A DNA stretch of 64,000 bases from assembly GCF_022539315.1 (NCBI RefSeq), contig NC_066333.1:5279501-5343500 (forward strand), read 5' to 3'. A program made the position numbers and the translations under genes. The DNA comes from Serinus canaria. Its lineage: Eukaryota > Chordata > Aves > Passeriformes > Fringillidae. Shown piece by piece: positions 35,721 through 47,240 of this stretch. Numbering within the stretch: position 1 is the stretch's first letter; each line of letters starts with the position of its first letter. The notes under the pieces are model-generated. The model was not told where the DNA came from, searched no databases, and saw only the letters and a program-made list of their open reading frames with translations.

Positions 35721-36739
35721 AGTATGCAAAGGGGGAGAGCATAAAAAGCCTTGGATTTCCTGGGTGACATCTTCAGCCAGATGTCAATCCTGCTCCTGCT
35801 CTCTCCTGAGTGCAAAGGCAGCTCTGGGTGCTTTTGGAGGTCAGGAGCTCCAGGCATGAGAGAAAGAAGAGCTGCAGCCCTGTCCCCTTGCAGCCAAGCT
35901 GGCTGTCACAGTTGGATTTTGTGCCGGGATGACAGCAGGCAGCTGTGCTCCCCTTGTCCTTCCAGCAGCCTCATCCAGCTCACAGCTCCCACCTGCAGCC
36001 TACAGGTCAGGCCTGAAAGCCCAGCTCAGGATCAGCCACAGCTTTGTGTCAGAGCTGGGACTGAGCCCAGGTCTCCTGAGTCCCCTCCCAGAGCTGCCAG
36101 GGTGAGCACTCAGGTCGAGACTTTCCTACAGCCCTCACTTCCCATGGCATTGGACCTCCAAAGGGAACCAAACACCCATCACAGACCTCCATTCCAGCAG
36201 GAACTGTGGACAGGCAAAACCCAGAACTGCTGAGCCCAGGTTTTCTTCCTCTGCTTCACGGGTCGAGGCCAGAATCCTCAAAGAACACAAGGAACCTTCC
36301 TTGAGCCTGCCCCAGGTCTGCAGCAGGCAGGAAACCTTTGCAGTTTCAGATTTCACTTACAAATCAGCTCTGAGGAAAACAGCTACTGTGATCGAAGGCA
36401 TTAAAAATTGATATAATTAACACAAATCAAGGGTATAATACACATCAACTTGTGCACGAGTTCAAAAGCTCTGTTTAAAGCCTTAAAAGCCAAGGAATTT
36501 TTCCATTATCTCAAAAAGAGCTTGATAAAGTCTTTTGCTTGTCGAATTAAGCCTGTAGCAGCTGGTAGGGTTACTGAACCAGCTACAGCAGCCTTGTGCT
36601 CTGTTATAAAGACATCTCTGTTGCTGGAGAAGAAATGTTAACGTGCATTCATAGAGGCATTTTTAACCTGATTCTTTAAGCATCTCCCGCCCTCTCCCTC
36701 TGTCACCTCTTGGAAAGGTTTTTCAGACTGGAACTGTAC
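35721..36739. other. Unique noncoding sequence with a weak hairpin
   Basis: A 160-codon plus frame (35751-36233) is Ser/Pro/Arg-rich and matches nothing I know. A 7-bp stem AGCTGGT/ACCAGCT (36560-36566 and 36578-36584) with an 11-base loop is too short to assign a role. Confidence 0.45.
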
Positions 36740-37240
36740 TTGAATTTAGTCTAATTGGAAGGAAATGTGAGACCCAAATCTTGGTTCTCATTGGCATGGA
36801 GACACTTGCATACAATCACGGTATGCAAAACAGCAGAAGTCTGAATTCATAATTGGACGTTCCAAAATGTAATTATGAAAGATGAAATGCTCCTTTCAAT
36901 GAGAAGGCTGTAAATAGAATAATTAATTTTGTGTTTGCTTGAACAATTCTGTATTATGGACCTTACACTGGAACTGAAATTAATTAAGTGCACCAGGATT
37001 TATGGAGGAGGTGAAGAGAGAGGGAAAAAAAAGAATTAATCTGAAGTAAAAGATAGATGACTTTGTGAGTGTAATGATGCGTTAGTCTGGGGTATTCTTT
37101 AACAAATTTAGCAGGCATGTTCTGGGTGCAAACAGCACTCACTGACAGAATTATCTCAACTAATGCAGCTGCTGGACTCTGAGCAAATTGAGATTGCAGA
37201 TGAGTACTTTAGATTTAGAGCTATTAACCCTCTGTGTGCT
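36740..37240. promoter_or_regulatory. Candidate enhancer with a homeodomain-site cluster
   Basis: A unique AT-rich block with TAATTA (36870-36875), TAATTAAT (36920-36927) and the palindrome TTAATTAA (36980-36987), plus CATAATTGG and ATGATGCGTTAG words. Three TAATTA-type cores within about 120 bp is the highest density in the window. Likely enhancer by composition. Confidence 0.4.
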
Positions 37241-37341
37241 GGAGATGTGTTTCCATTCCCTGCGTGGCAAGGTCGGCTGTGTGTCCCTTGTGCCAAGGTT
37301 TGCAGGACAAGGCCGTGCAGCAGCTCCCTGGGCTTGTGTGA

Positions 37342-37788
37342 GCACACACACACACACACAGGAATATGCACAGGACACAGGAAAACACAGGAGCACACAC
37401 AAACATACAGGAATACGCACAGGAAAGCACAGGAGCACACACAAACACACAGGAATATGCACAGGAAAACACAGGAGCACACACAAACACACAGGAATAT
37501 GCACAGGAAAACACAGGAGCACACACAAACACCCTGGAACACACAGAAACACACAGGAATACACACCAATACAGGAACACACATGAATACACACAAACAC
37601 CCTCAAACACCCAGGAACACACACACAAACACTCACACAAACACACAGGAACACACACACAAACACACACACAAACACCTAGGAACACTCACACAAACAC
37701 ACACACACAAACACACAGGAACACACACACACAAACACCCAGGAACACACACACACAAACACACACACAAACACCCAGGAACACACAT
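37342..37788. repeat. Two-tier CA-rich minisatellite
   Basis: After a short (CA)n run, a 42-bp unit starting AGGAATATGCACAGGAAAAC repeats at 37409-37450, 37451-37492 and 37493-37534, preceded by a longer variant unit (37360-37408). A degenerate bridge leads to a second family starting AGGAACACACACACAAACAC, with units of 34, 34, 36, 24 and 36 bp between 37613 and 37776. Both families share an AGGAA start. Several frames stay open on both strands (up to 235 codons), which reflects a lack of stop words and not coding. Confidence 0.93.
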
Positions 37789-39904
37789 GCTGGCAGGGTT
37801 GGACACCAGGCAGTTCTGGGAGAACAGCAGAGCAGAGGCAGAGCACTCAGAGGAGAGGGAGGGGAAATGAGGAGAGCAGAGTTCACAGTTCCACCTCTCA
37901 GTGGACTCAGGAACAGGAGGGATAGTGGCTACTGCCAGTTGTGATTTTTAAAGCAAACAAAGCCCAAGTGAGCAGCCAAAGGAATAACTGTAAACCAAAC
38001 AGCCTAGCTGTGACAAGCTATTCCTGAGGTCATTTCAAATGGAAACCCAGAGTTATTCCTTCCCTCTGCTAAGATCAGGCTATAAAAACCCAGGTGTAAA
38101 AATCTCTTCCGACACTTCATTCAGGACTAAAGCACTTTGCAGCCCTGAATGAATGAGGGATTTCAGATTTACCAGCCTGGCAGAGACCCCTGAGACAGTC
38201 AGGGCAGTAAGCACTTCCAACATCCGGAGCAGTCACTCAGAAGACATTTCCAGTCCCATAAATGTTATGCCTTTGCTGGTATAATTTTGAATAAAATAAT
38301 GTAATTGGCCATAGATTCAGGAATAATCAATGTGATACTTCCCCTCCTCAGAGTCGCTCTGAGGCAGCACTTTGTGGAGTGTTGGCTGGGCTGTGCAGGA
38401 TTCCTGCCCCATGCAGGGACACTCTGGAGTCTGTGTCTGTGCAGTGTCAGCTTTCCCTGCCCGAGGACGGGCTGCTGAGAGACACATGGCAGCTGGAACC
38501 AGCCCCCTGGGAATTCTGTGAGACTCTGGGAAGCTACCAATGAGGATGTGCTGGTGCAGCCCTGGAACAGAGGGAGAAGCAGAAAGTATTGAAGAGAAGA
38601 TCCCTTATCTCTGCTTTATCATCTGCTCCTCCTCTGCTGGGATTTCTTTGCTGGGGAAGAAGTTTCTCAAGGCTGATTTTATTCCCTAGTGAGGATAGGG
38701 TTCCTTAGTGCAGGACTTTGTGTTTCATGGACATCTGCTCCCAGAGGCTGACAGTGCAATTAACACAAATTGTACCACAGTTTATCAAAGTCCAGCATGA
38801 CAAACTTCTCCAAAGTCACTTCTCCTTGGAAAGCTGTGCTTGGTGAAGTCCCAGGGATGGGAAAGGAGTGAACCCCATAATGCTCAGACTCAGCCTGAGA
38901 TGCTCACAGCCAGGGCAGGTGGTGGAGTGTGAGTCTGAAAGTGTCCCTGCTCTTATCAGATCAAGGTGTTCCCAAGCCTCAGTGTTTCCTCTGGGCTGGA
39001 GGAGACTCCACAGAGATGTGACAGCTTTGCACCAAAAACTGAAGCACCACCATGTGGAAATAAGGCCTCCTCCCCCAGGGAAAAAAGTGCTGGGATTGCA
39101 GCTTCTAAGAGTTAGAAACTGCCTGGAGGATGCTTACCCAACTCCATACACTGATCTCTGGGTAGCAGAGTGCACTGGGGTACAATGCCTATTTGCTTGC
39201 TAATATTTGTTTTCATTTTCCACAATAAAATGCTAAATATGAACTAGTGTTACTCTGCCTTAAATTGCAACAAGAGCTGCATTTTCCACTTGCTTGGTTA
39301 TAGCTCTTTAAGTGATACATTATATTGTTTGCCAGAATACTTCTACAAAGTCTTTGCTTCATTTAACTTGTAGAACAATTCAGCCAGATTGGTCTATAAA
39401 AGGTGTACTTAAAATCAGGATTACCCCAGGACTCGAAAGTGCTGGGTGCTAAAATGCAGTCTCTCATTTCCCATGGCCTTCTGAGCATCTGAACATATTT
39501 ATACCTTCTGCATTGCAGCAAACTTAATCAGAAGGACAGGCTTGCTAACATCTGTGCATTCCATTCACTTCTGGAGTTGTCTCAGTCTCTCCTGAAACTT
39601 GACTCTGGCTGTCAGAGCACATAGCTCTGCATGCTGGGTATTATTTGGACATGTAGACATCTGTCATCAGGAAGTGTGATAGATGGTTTTACTAACCCAC
39701 ACAGGCAAAGACTGTGACAGCAAGGGACTCTTTTACACAGGGAGAAAGTGTCCTGAAAACCTTACAAGCCCTGCTCCTTGCTTTTCCCAGCTTGAGGTTG
39801 CAGCAGGGACTGAACACTTGGAAAAGGAAAATATGTTACACACCTTGAGATGGACATATTCCACCAGACAGCTCTGGGCAAAATAAGTAAAACAAGGACC
39901 ACAG
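37789..39904. other. Unique noncoding sequence
   Basis: No gene seen. An AT-rich patch at about 38255-38335 (TAATTTTGAATAAAATAATG) and another at 39205-39320 could be minor regulatory sites. Frames up to 111 codons lack motifs. Confidence 0.5.
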
Positions 39905-40168
39905 GTGATATGGCATCTCCAAGTGCAGGAGGAATGGAAAGAGAGGAAGTTTAAATTGGATGTTAGGAAGAAATTCTGCTCTGTGAGGGTGCTGAGGTCC
40001 TGGAACAGGGTGTCCTGTGGATGTCCCAACCCTGGAAGTGTCCAAGGCCAGGCTGGACAGGGCTTGGAGCAGCCTGGGACAGTGGAAAGTGTTCCTGCAC
40101 ATGGCAGGGGGTTGGAATGAGATGAGCTTTAAGTTCCCTTCCAACCCAAGCCATTGTACAAATTTATG
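39905..40168 (+). mobile_element. CR1 LINE, 5'-truncated, ORF2 C-terminus and 3' tail
   Basis: The plus frame reads KFKLDVRKKFCSVRVL, the decayed C-terminal block of CR1 ORF2. TCCAAGGCCAGGCTGGACAG, CATGGCAGGGGGTTGGAATG, GCTTTAAGTTCCCTTCC and AACCCAAGCCATT follow. The same part of the element survives at 12154-12402, so the two copies can be compared directly. The terminal octamers are eroded. Confidence 0.92.
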
Positions 40169-42660
40169 ATGAACTGATCTCCAACAGCAGAAATTCCTGC
40201 AAGTAGGAGGGTTTGTAGCAAACGGTAGCCAGACTGTGCTTTACAAATAAGTTTAAGGAAAATTAAAATCTGTTTTAGTAGAAATAATCACAAAGGTTTC
40301 TTTTAAGTCATTCATTAATTAATTACAAATTCACTAATTAGTCCCCAAAGCTTTTTTTTCATCTCAGCTTCTTTCTCCTTCCAGCCTCCCATTTAGCAGT
40401 CACCTGCAGGCAGGACTTTGCTCCAACAAATGCTAGGGCAAAGTCTAGAGCCAAACTGGAATTTCTGGATGCTAAATTTCAGGGTTTGGTCTGTATCCAC
40501 ATGTAGTTCCAGCCTGAGCAGGGATAATTCTTTCTGTCTCCCAGACTTCCAAAAACAGTCAAATGCAATAAATCCTTCCTGGTATTCCATTTCCCAGGAT
40601 TCTAGGATTCCTGGGCTGAAGCTCCCAGAGAACTGAGACCAGATACAGACAGAGGAACATGTCCCTACTCCTTCTTTTCCAAAAAGCCTTTGTGTACAGC
40701 AGCCAGTGGCTCACAGCTGGGATGTGACAGGGCTGATTTTGGGCATCCAGGGACCTTCATTTTCCTCTCTCCTTGCTGTCCACTTGCTTTAAGCTGGATT
40801 TCTTTTTCTTTCTTTTTTTTTTTCTTTTGGGAGCAATGTGGTTTCCCCACACTCCCTCTGAGCCTGCATTTAAGGTGAACCCCCCAAAAATGCCAGTACA
40901 TGTGTGTGTGCATGTGTGTTTTGTGGCATATATCATATTCATAGACATCTCAGTATGTAGAGCCACATACTGTAGTGCTGGTCAACTTTATTTCTAAGGG
41001 CACCAGAAAGATGAATAACATAAAGTCAGCTGTGTGTTTTTATTTACAAAGGCAAGGGATTGCACTCTGGGTGTGTCTTTGCCATTTGGGAAAAGCTGCA
41101 TTTGAAACTTCAGATTTGTATGCTTTGGGTTGGTTTCTATATATTGCAAACATTTCAGGGCAATCCATGTTGATATGTCCCATGGCACTGCTGCAGACTG
41201 TGAGAGATGGACAGATAGTGATTTCCTTTAAGCCCTAATTTCTGGAAACAAATGACTGTCTAGAAACCTTACATTTAAAAACAAAATGAAACAGGTTGGA
41301 AGCATTTCTCTGTGTGGGAAATCTGAAAATAGGATTTAAATGGAAGCAAGAATCTCAAACAAGACAGGATTTAAAAGTTTATATGGAACAGTGAACAAGC
41401 AAACTCATAACCTTGAGCTGATTTTTCTTCACTTGCTTTGACAATGATGCCAGGCACCACATCCAAAACATAATGTTTTATCTCATGCAGATACACAAAA
41501 GCTTATTTTCAGAAACATCTTGTAAATAAAAGCAGAAAAAAAGGTAAATCTCACTAATCACTGTAGCAGGACAACTCAAGCTAATACCATAACCTGCAAT
41601 TTTGCAGTTTTATATTATTAAAAGGAATGAAAAAAAATACCCTCATGAACCCCCCTGACACTGATTAATCAAAGAAATTAACCATGTTCATCAGTTAACT
41701 CTCACTGGTCAAATAGGGTTAAAATTCTTCTATCTAATTCACACTGCTAATTTTGCAAAGGGGGGAAGAAGCACAGTGGGATAGCAGGAGCCAAATCTGC
41801 TATTTTGCCATAACTGACTGAACCTTGGGGTCTGGTGTTTTAGTCTCCTAATATTTCTTTTAATAAAAAAGTGCCTGATTAAAACAGCCTTTTAAAAAAC
41901 ATTAATTCAGGAGCTAAAAAAAAAAAAATTCAAATGAACTCCAATAGATTTTCTCTGGTACGTTAACGTTGCATTTGGGATAATGGATAAGGAGAAGGAT
42001 GGATTCTGTAGGTATAAATCAATAAACCAGGGGGGTTGATGAAACTGCAACCTGTGAGAGTGAAGCCCTGGTGGTTTGTGATATCATCAGGAGCCTGAGA
42101 TTAATTTGTTTGACAGTCCAGTCTCCTGCACTCATTATTTTAGCAACAGGACCACGATGCACACATTAACCAGGCAGGGAACACACCCTCACCCAGATCC
42201 CCTACAAGCACCTGGGTTACAGCAAAAATCCCAGCTGACTTGTCAGCAGGATGCCTGACCAGATTATCCTTTTGACTGCTGCAGGAAAACTGATGGGGGG
42301 GGTTGTGGAGAGAGGGAGTGAACTGGCAGTTTTGGGTTAGCCCCATGCTGGTCACACACCCTGGCTCAGCCACTCTTACAAGGCTCAGGGCTGCCTTGAT
42401 GAAGCTGTGTTAATGAGTTCATTGGGATTTCTTTTTCCAGCATGGATAAAGACAACACTCTGCTCCCAGCCTGCTCTCTCTCCATGGTTTCTGCCTTTCA
42501 ATTTTCTCTGGCTGAAAATAAAAGTTTTAAGAGACAATTTTTTTTTTTGGTTTGCAAGAAAAAGCAGAAGCATTAATGTAAGCCAGTCAGGTGCTGGAAA
42601 CCCCAAATAACCTTCTGTACTCTCTATTTTCTGTATAGATATCTCACTGCTCATTTTTCT
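40169..42660. other. Unique noncoding sequence
   Basis: No gene seen. AT-rich at 40240-40360 (TTCATTAATTAATTAC near 40312) and 41240-41960. A T-rich run at 40798-40829 and an A run at 41920-41931 are present. Frames of 60-90 codons lack motifs. Confidence 0.5.
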
Positions 42661-42664
42661 TGCA

Positions 42665-42780
42665 GGATTATGACCAAATCCTGCTCACCCTGTGCACCAC
42701 CTATGGGCCTCTGAAAGCCCATGAAGGCACCATTGATTTTAATGGCTGTTGGATCAGATCCTTGCTCTTAGGGGTAGCCC
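42665..42780. repeat. Possible relic of an ancient amniote dispersed repeat
   Basis: Contains GGATTATGACCAAATCCTGC, then CACCATTGATTTTAATGGC, then GGATCAGATCCTTGC. The spaced ATCCTGCTC and ATTGATTTTAATGG words recall the same reptile and bird dispersed family suggested at 4340-4420. It also follows TTTTTCTTGCAG, an acceptor-like context, and stays open for about 40 codons, so a decayed exon is a weaker alternative. Confidence 0.28.
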
Positions 42781-43388
42781 CATTAATTTGATATGGCCTG
42801 TTTCTGTGAGTATATTAGCCCCAGTTTGGCCCCAAGTCTGTGACTTCCCTAGCCCTGGGAACAGGCAGAAATCCCTGTCCTGTTCTGCTGTACAGTCTAT
42901 CCCATCCAGCTGCAGTTAAGTGTACCTCATTACTCAGGGAAATTTGGATTTGGACAATTCTTCACTGCTAAACAACATATTGCTATAATTAGCAAGTGTG
43001 GACTGGGAATCCTGGAGATGGATTCTGTCCAATCTGTCAATTTAGGAACATATTGTTTAATTTACACAGTGCAGCACATTGTGCAACCTGAGAAGGCTCC
43101 CCCAGCCTGGGCCAGAGCAAGGCTTGCTGCTGCCTCCAACTTTGGAACACAGCTTTCAGCTTCAGACAGCAATTTTGACACTCTTCTTCTTCCTCTCGGC
43201 CTCCTCATCTGGGCTGAAAGTGAAAGGGGCTGAAAAGACTGAAAGAAGCCATGCACAGTTCCTGTACAGCCACTGCCAAGCTGTTTTTACAACTAAACCA
43301 TGAGGAACCCCATTTTCCAGGAGAAAAGTCTCCTCTTCTGGAAGACTTTGTGCAAGGAGTGTTGTGAGGGAGACAGTAGAGTGCAAAT
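42781..43388. other. Unique noncoding sequence
   Basis: No gene or element recognised. Short frames around 43018-43386 overlap on both strands. Confidence 0.5.
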
Positions 43389-43502
43389 CATAGAATGATG
43401 GACTCAGTCATAGAATCATAGACTCAATCACAGAATCATAGACTCAGTCATAGAATGATGGACTCAGTGATAGAATGATGGACTCAATCATAGAATCATA
43501 GG
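43389..43502. repeat. 20-bp tandem array derived from the CR1 tail
   Basis: Five 20-bp units (43389, 43409, 43429, 43449, 43469) of the form CATAGAATSATRGACTCART, plus a 14-bp partial unit at 43489-43502. Each holds the CR1 terminal octamer complement CATAGAAT. The array directly abuts the CR1 copy that follows, so it is an expanded and diversified CR1 tail. Confidence 0.9.
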
Positions 43503-43780
43503 ATGGTTTGGGCTGGAAGGGACCCTGAAGACCATCTTAGTTCCAACACTCCCACCATGGTCAGAGACACCTTCCAGTATCCCAGGTTGCTCCCAGGCCC
43601 ATCCAGCCTGTCCTTGGAGACTTCAGGGATGTGGCAGCCACATCTCTGGTCATTCAGACGTTCTCTGGTCAACCTGTGCTGGTGTCTGACCACCTTCACA
43701 GGGAAGAAATTCTTCCTAATATCCAATCTAAGCCTGCCCTCTGTCAGCTTGAGGCTGTAATGATTGTCCTGAAGTGCCAA
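43503..43780 (-). mobile_element. CR1 LINE, inverted, ORF2 C-terminus and 3' tail
   Basis: The only minus-oriented CR1 in the window. Read on the minus strand, the frame gives LRLDIRKNFFPVKVVRH, the conserved C-terminal block of CR1 ORF2, then a diverged tail ending CCTTCCAGCCCAAACCATCC next to the 20-bp array. The tail differs from the three larger plus-oriented copies, which suggests another CR1 subfamily. Truncated and inactive. Confidence 0.92.
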
Positions 43781-44149
43781 TACTCAAGCCCCTGTGCTGG
43801 TGCACCCAGGGAGTCCTGAGCTGCAGGGTGAGAGAAGTCAACCAGCCTGGAGTGCAGCACAAAGTCCAGAATGACCATCCCAAACCTGCTCCACAGAGGC
43901 ATGTTTGGTTTGTTTGTAAATTACCATGAATACACCAACAGAAATGCACAGCAGAGTGATTTTAATACAAATATACACTAATTAATTTCCACCTAGGCTG
44001 ACCAGAGTCATTGAGCATCACATTTTGCATTGCATTCTCCAGGCCAGATTCTTCTTCAGTTATCAGACTTCCCCTTCACTCCCCTGCTTGTCTTCTAATC
44101 AAAGGAAACCACTCCAACTTTTAAATGAAACTAATTTTCATATTGCCCA
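43781..44149. other. Unique noncoding sequence
   Basis: No gene seen. Boundary between the CR1 copy and an AT-rich block. Confidence 0.5.
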
Positions 44150-44300
44150 CATATACATACAGTTAAGAAATTACAGTGACAGTGATAAAAAATGTTAATT
44201 TTTCTTTCCAGATGCTTGTAAAACAGCCTTAACATATGTCCGCTGTTTAATTAACAGAGCGGCAGCATGGTGGAGGGAAGCCAAACTAATAATTTAAAGA
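44150..44300. promoter_or_regulatory. Candidate conserved noncoding element with palindrome
   Basis: An AT-rich unique block holding an imperfect 21-bp inverted repeat at 44241-44261, CGCTGT-TTAATTAA-CAGAGCG, in which CGCT and AGCG flank a TTAATTAA core. CCAAACTAATAATTTAAAG follows. Possible homeodomain dimer site. Confidence 0.3.
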
Positions 44301-44518
44301 AGCTTTTTCCCTCCCTTGATTTGAATCCCAAAACACATCCATCATGTGCATTTCTGAAACTGCAAAAGATTTAATTTTCTGAACTTTCAGCAAACATCAT
44401 AAAACAAGTCAAAGAGAAACCTGAAGTCAGGAGTGATCGCCTTTGAGAGAGTTCAGCTTCAGAACTGGCACAGAAATTCATTTTGTTAAGTGACTAAAAA
44501 CTCCAGAGCACTTCTTTC
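44301..44518. other. Unique noncoding sequence
   Basis: Nothing recognisable. It ends at a long T tract. Confidence 0.5.
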
Positions 44519-44876
44519 TTTTTTTTTTTTTTTTTTTCTTTTTTTTTTAAATTAGCTTTTATTGTCACCTCCTGCTGAGTGGCCAAAAGGTGTCATTTTG
44601 CTGCTCAGGTTCTGGTTTTGAGCTGCCTCCTTGCACAAGATTAATGAGGATGTAATTCCTTCCTCCAAGCAGAGCCAGGATGAAGCCAGTCAGCTGGAGC
44701 TTCATCCTTGGAAGGATGAGGCTACTCATGGAGCCTTTTGCTGTAGTATTTGTGTGCTGCAAAGTTTCTGGGGTATCTGTCTTTGTCTTTCCTCCCCAGG
44801 AAGCACAGGCATGCTGCTGTCCCAGTTTATAGCTGGGTGCCTGAGACAGTTTAAATTGCAAGTTCAACAGATGCAT
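44519..44876 (-). pseudogene. Possible polyadenylated retrocopy, parent unknown
   Basis: On the minus strand AATAAA (44563-44558) is followed after 9 bases by A10-G-A19 (44548-44519). That spacing is what a reverse-transcribed polyadenylated RNA would leave. A 103-codon frame (44876-44565) ends just before the AATAAA. Its product contains a hydrophobic MKLQLTGFILALLGG segment but matches no family I recognise. No target-site duplication or 5' end was identified. A chance AATAAA next to a poly(A) microsatellite is the main alternative. Confidence 0.25.
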
Positions 44877-46769
44877 TTTAACTCACTGCACTTTTGGGGC
44901 TGTTCCTCAGCCCGGGCTCTGGAGGGGCAGCAGTGAGGATGCTGAGGGCCTTGGTGTGAGGTGAAGGTCTCACTCTTGCAGTCCAGAGTCACCAGCCCAG
45001 CACCCAGCTGCTGCCCCAAGCTCTGCTCTTGCAAGGGCAGCATTGAGAGTCTGAGATGGAGCAAAGAGAGCAGATGGAGAAGGTGCTGGTCTCTGAGCTC
45101 ACATCTGCTTGCCACGCTCCTCTTTGCCCCCTTCACAAAGACAAGGCCACAGGGACAAGGCAAACCTCAAAGTGTCACTTGCAAAATTGGCACAGAGGTC
45201 ACATCTCTGAAGCCAAAGTGAACTTCCCAGAGAGGCCTTGCCCTTTCTCTGAAAGCACACCCAGAGCTTCATCCCCCTCTGCCCTTCGTGTCTGGGATGA
45301 CTGTAGGATATTTAAAGGTGCAAAAAAAGTTCCCCTTACATCCCCCTGTTGTCAGCAAACAACAATTTGTATGTAGGAGGGATCAAATCCCTCCTGGAGA
45401 TTACTCTGAGATCCATGGGCAAGCAGGAGGTGCCAGGACATTCATTAACCTCTTCTGGGATAACCAGACACAGAAAGTCAGCACTGCCCACTGCTCACAG
45501 CCAGGAAATGATGCTCTTGGCCCCATCCTCTGCACAGCTAATGACTCCTCCTGAGGGACCAATATGCCTGGGGAAAGGAGTTTGTGTTTTATCAACCTGA
45601 TGGAGCAGTCTCTGTCCCCAGAGAGACACACGGTGTAAAAGACAAAGCAGCACGGTGCCAGCTGGGGAAACACCCTTTCCTCTGTGGAAAGGAAGAGATT
45701 TGTCAAAGGTGATGCTGTATTTTATTACTGTATTGAATGGAAGAGCACATTAATAGACTAATGTTAAGTATTAACCAGGAAGAGGAAAGATGGGGACAGA
45801 GCATTTTCCTTCTCCAACTTTTGCAGGGAGCACAGAGTCAAAGCAACTCTGAAATTAATCTGCTGATAGATTAGAGACTGTGAGTGTTACCTGACCCTTT
45901 GAACTCCCAGTTGTTATTTTGGGCCTTGCAGGAAGGGATATTAATGAATCTGAGGTTATTAAATGAGTTCCTGGCTTGCTGTGGCAGCATTTGGCTCCCA
46001 GCAGAGAGGATCCCTTTGGGCTGGCCCTGCTCTGGCTGGAGCTCTCAGGGGTGGGGACAGAGGGACAAGCACTGCAGGGCAGGCAGGAGGAGAGCACCCA
46101 GCTGTAGTTTACAGACAGTCTCCATGCTCTGCCTGACTAAAGGGAGTTGAAAACTCCCCAGCTTGAAACTGAGAGCATTTCACAAACTCTTGGATCAGTG
46201 TCACTCCTGATTGCAGCACAGCTCAGAGCCAGGGGATCTGTTTATCACCTTCCTCCTTTCAGAGCCCACCAGGAGGGTGGTACAGACAGACCTGGTCAAA
46301 TTTCCCCAGGTATCTGTATCCCTGGAGCAGCTCTGCACCCTCTCAGAGGGTTACACCAGGCGTTTGTTTTGCCTTGTTTTCAACCTGGAACCTCAGGCTG
46401 TGTTTTCCAGAGGTCCTGCTCCCTAATTGTGACACCACTGAGGCCGTGGACAAAGTCATTGTCCTGTGGCAGGGACTGAGTGGCAGAAACCCTGAAAAAG
46501 CCTGAGCTGGGCTTGTTCATGGCATGGCCCCAGGTGTTACTGGAGTCATGATCAGACAGCATTTCCCCAAGGTGCACAGAGAGTGGAAGGACCATCTTGG
46601 ATGGAGTTTCTTCTTAGCCTGAAAGCTGGAGATAACCATTTGGGGGAAAAAATGGCATGCAATGAGACAGTTAATACAGCAGGGCCCTTCTCCAGAAACC
46701 TGGCCAGCCCTTCCCATTACAGAGCTAGTCCTTGGCTAGCTCTCCAAAGGAGGCTCAGTGACTGTGTAC
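44877..46769. other. Unique noncoding sequence
   Basis: No gene seen. GC-richer, with overlapping frames up to 110 codons on both strands (for example 46147-46479 plus) lacking motifs. Confidence 0.5.
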
Positions 46770-47240
46770 ATTAAAAATGCTATCACCATTATGGGCTCTT
46801 CACTAAAGGTACAAGAGCATGACAAATATATGTAATTTGCAAATTGGCTGGTCTTTTGCAATAATTTAGAGACACTAGTTAGAGGCAATAGAAATCTAAC
46901 AATTACTGATGTTTAAGGTTTGCATTGTTGCTCTGTGAATATTTCATGCATAAATGAACTTCCCCTGGACCAACTGCTGTTTCTGATGAGGCGCTCTGAG
47001 GCTTTATTGCCAAATACACAGCGGGGCTCCCCCAATGAGCCACATAACGGATGATGCATCACCTTCACAGCTTAAATAATGCAGGGTATCTGCATTTTAT
47101 AGAGTGGTGGTACACTTTATTTACATATCAACTGAGTGGCCAGGCTGAATATGAAGAAATTTGTGAAGGAAAGAACACAGCACTTTTAATATTTCATATT
47201 AGGAAGTGCCCTGCAGGAAGAGCCTCGGCCGGCTGAGGTG
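46770..47240. promoter_or_regulatory. Strong candidate conserved noncoding element
   Basis: A 470-bp unique block with ATATGTAATTTGCAAATTGG, TTTGCAATAATTTAG, ATTTCATGCATAAATG and CGGATGATGCATCACC (a TGATGCATCA palindrome) words, few open frames and no repeats. Good enhancer candidate on composition. Confidence 0.38.

Noticed and set aside
35751..36233. 160-codon plus frame
   Set aside because: Ser/Pro/Arg-rich, no family match, and no gene structure around it.
36560..36584. 7-bp stem hairpin
   Set aside because: Too short and too common to assign a function.
37342..37788. CRISPR-like array
   Set aside because: Units are contiguous CA-rich repeats without unique spacers, and the genome is vertebrate.
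37156..37944. Six long frames on both strands (Cys/Val-rich and Thr/His-rich)
   Set aside because: All are readings of the CA-rich minisatellite and overlap on both strands.
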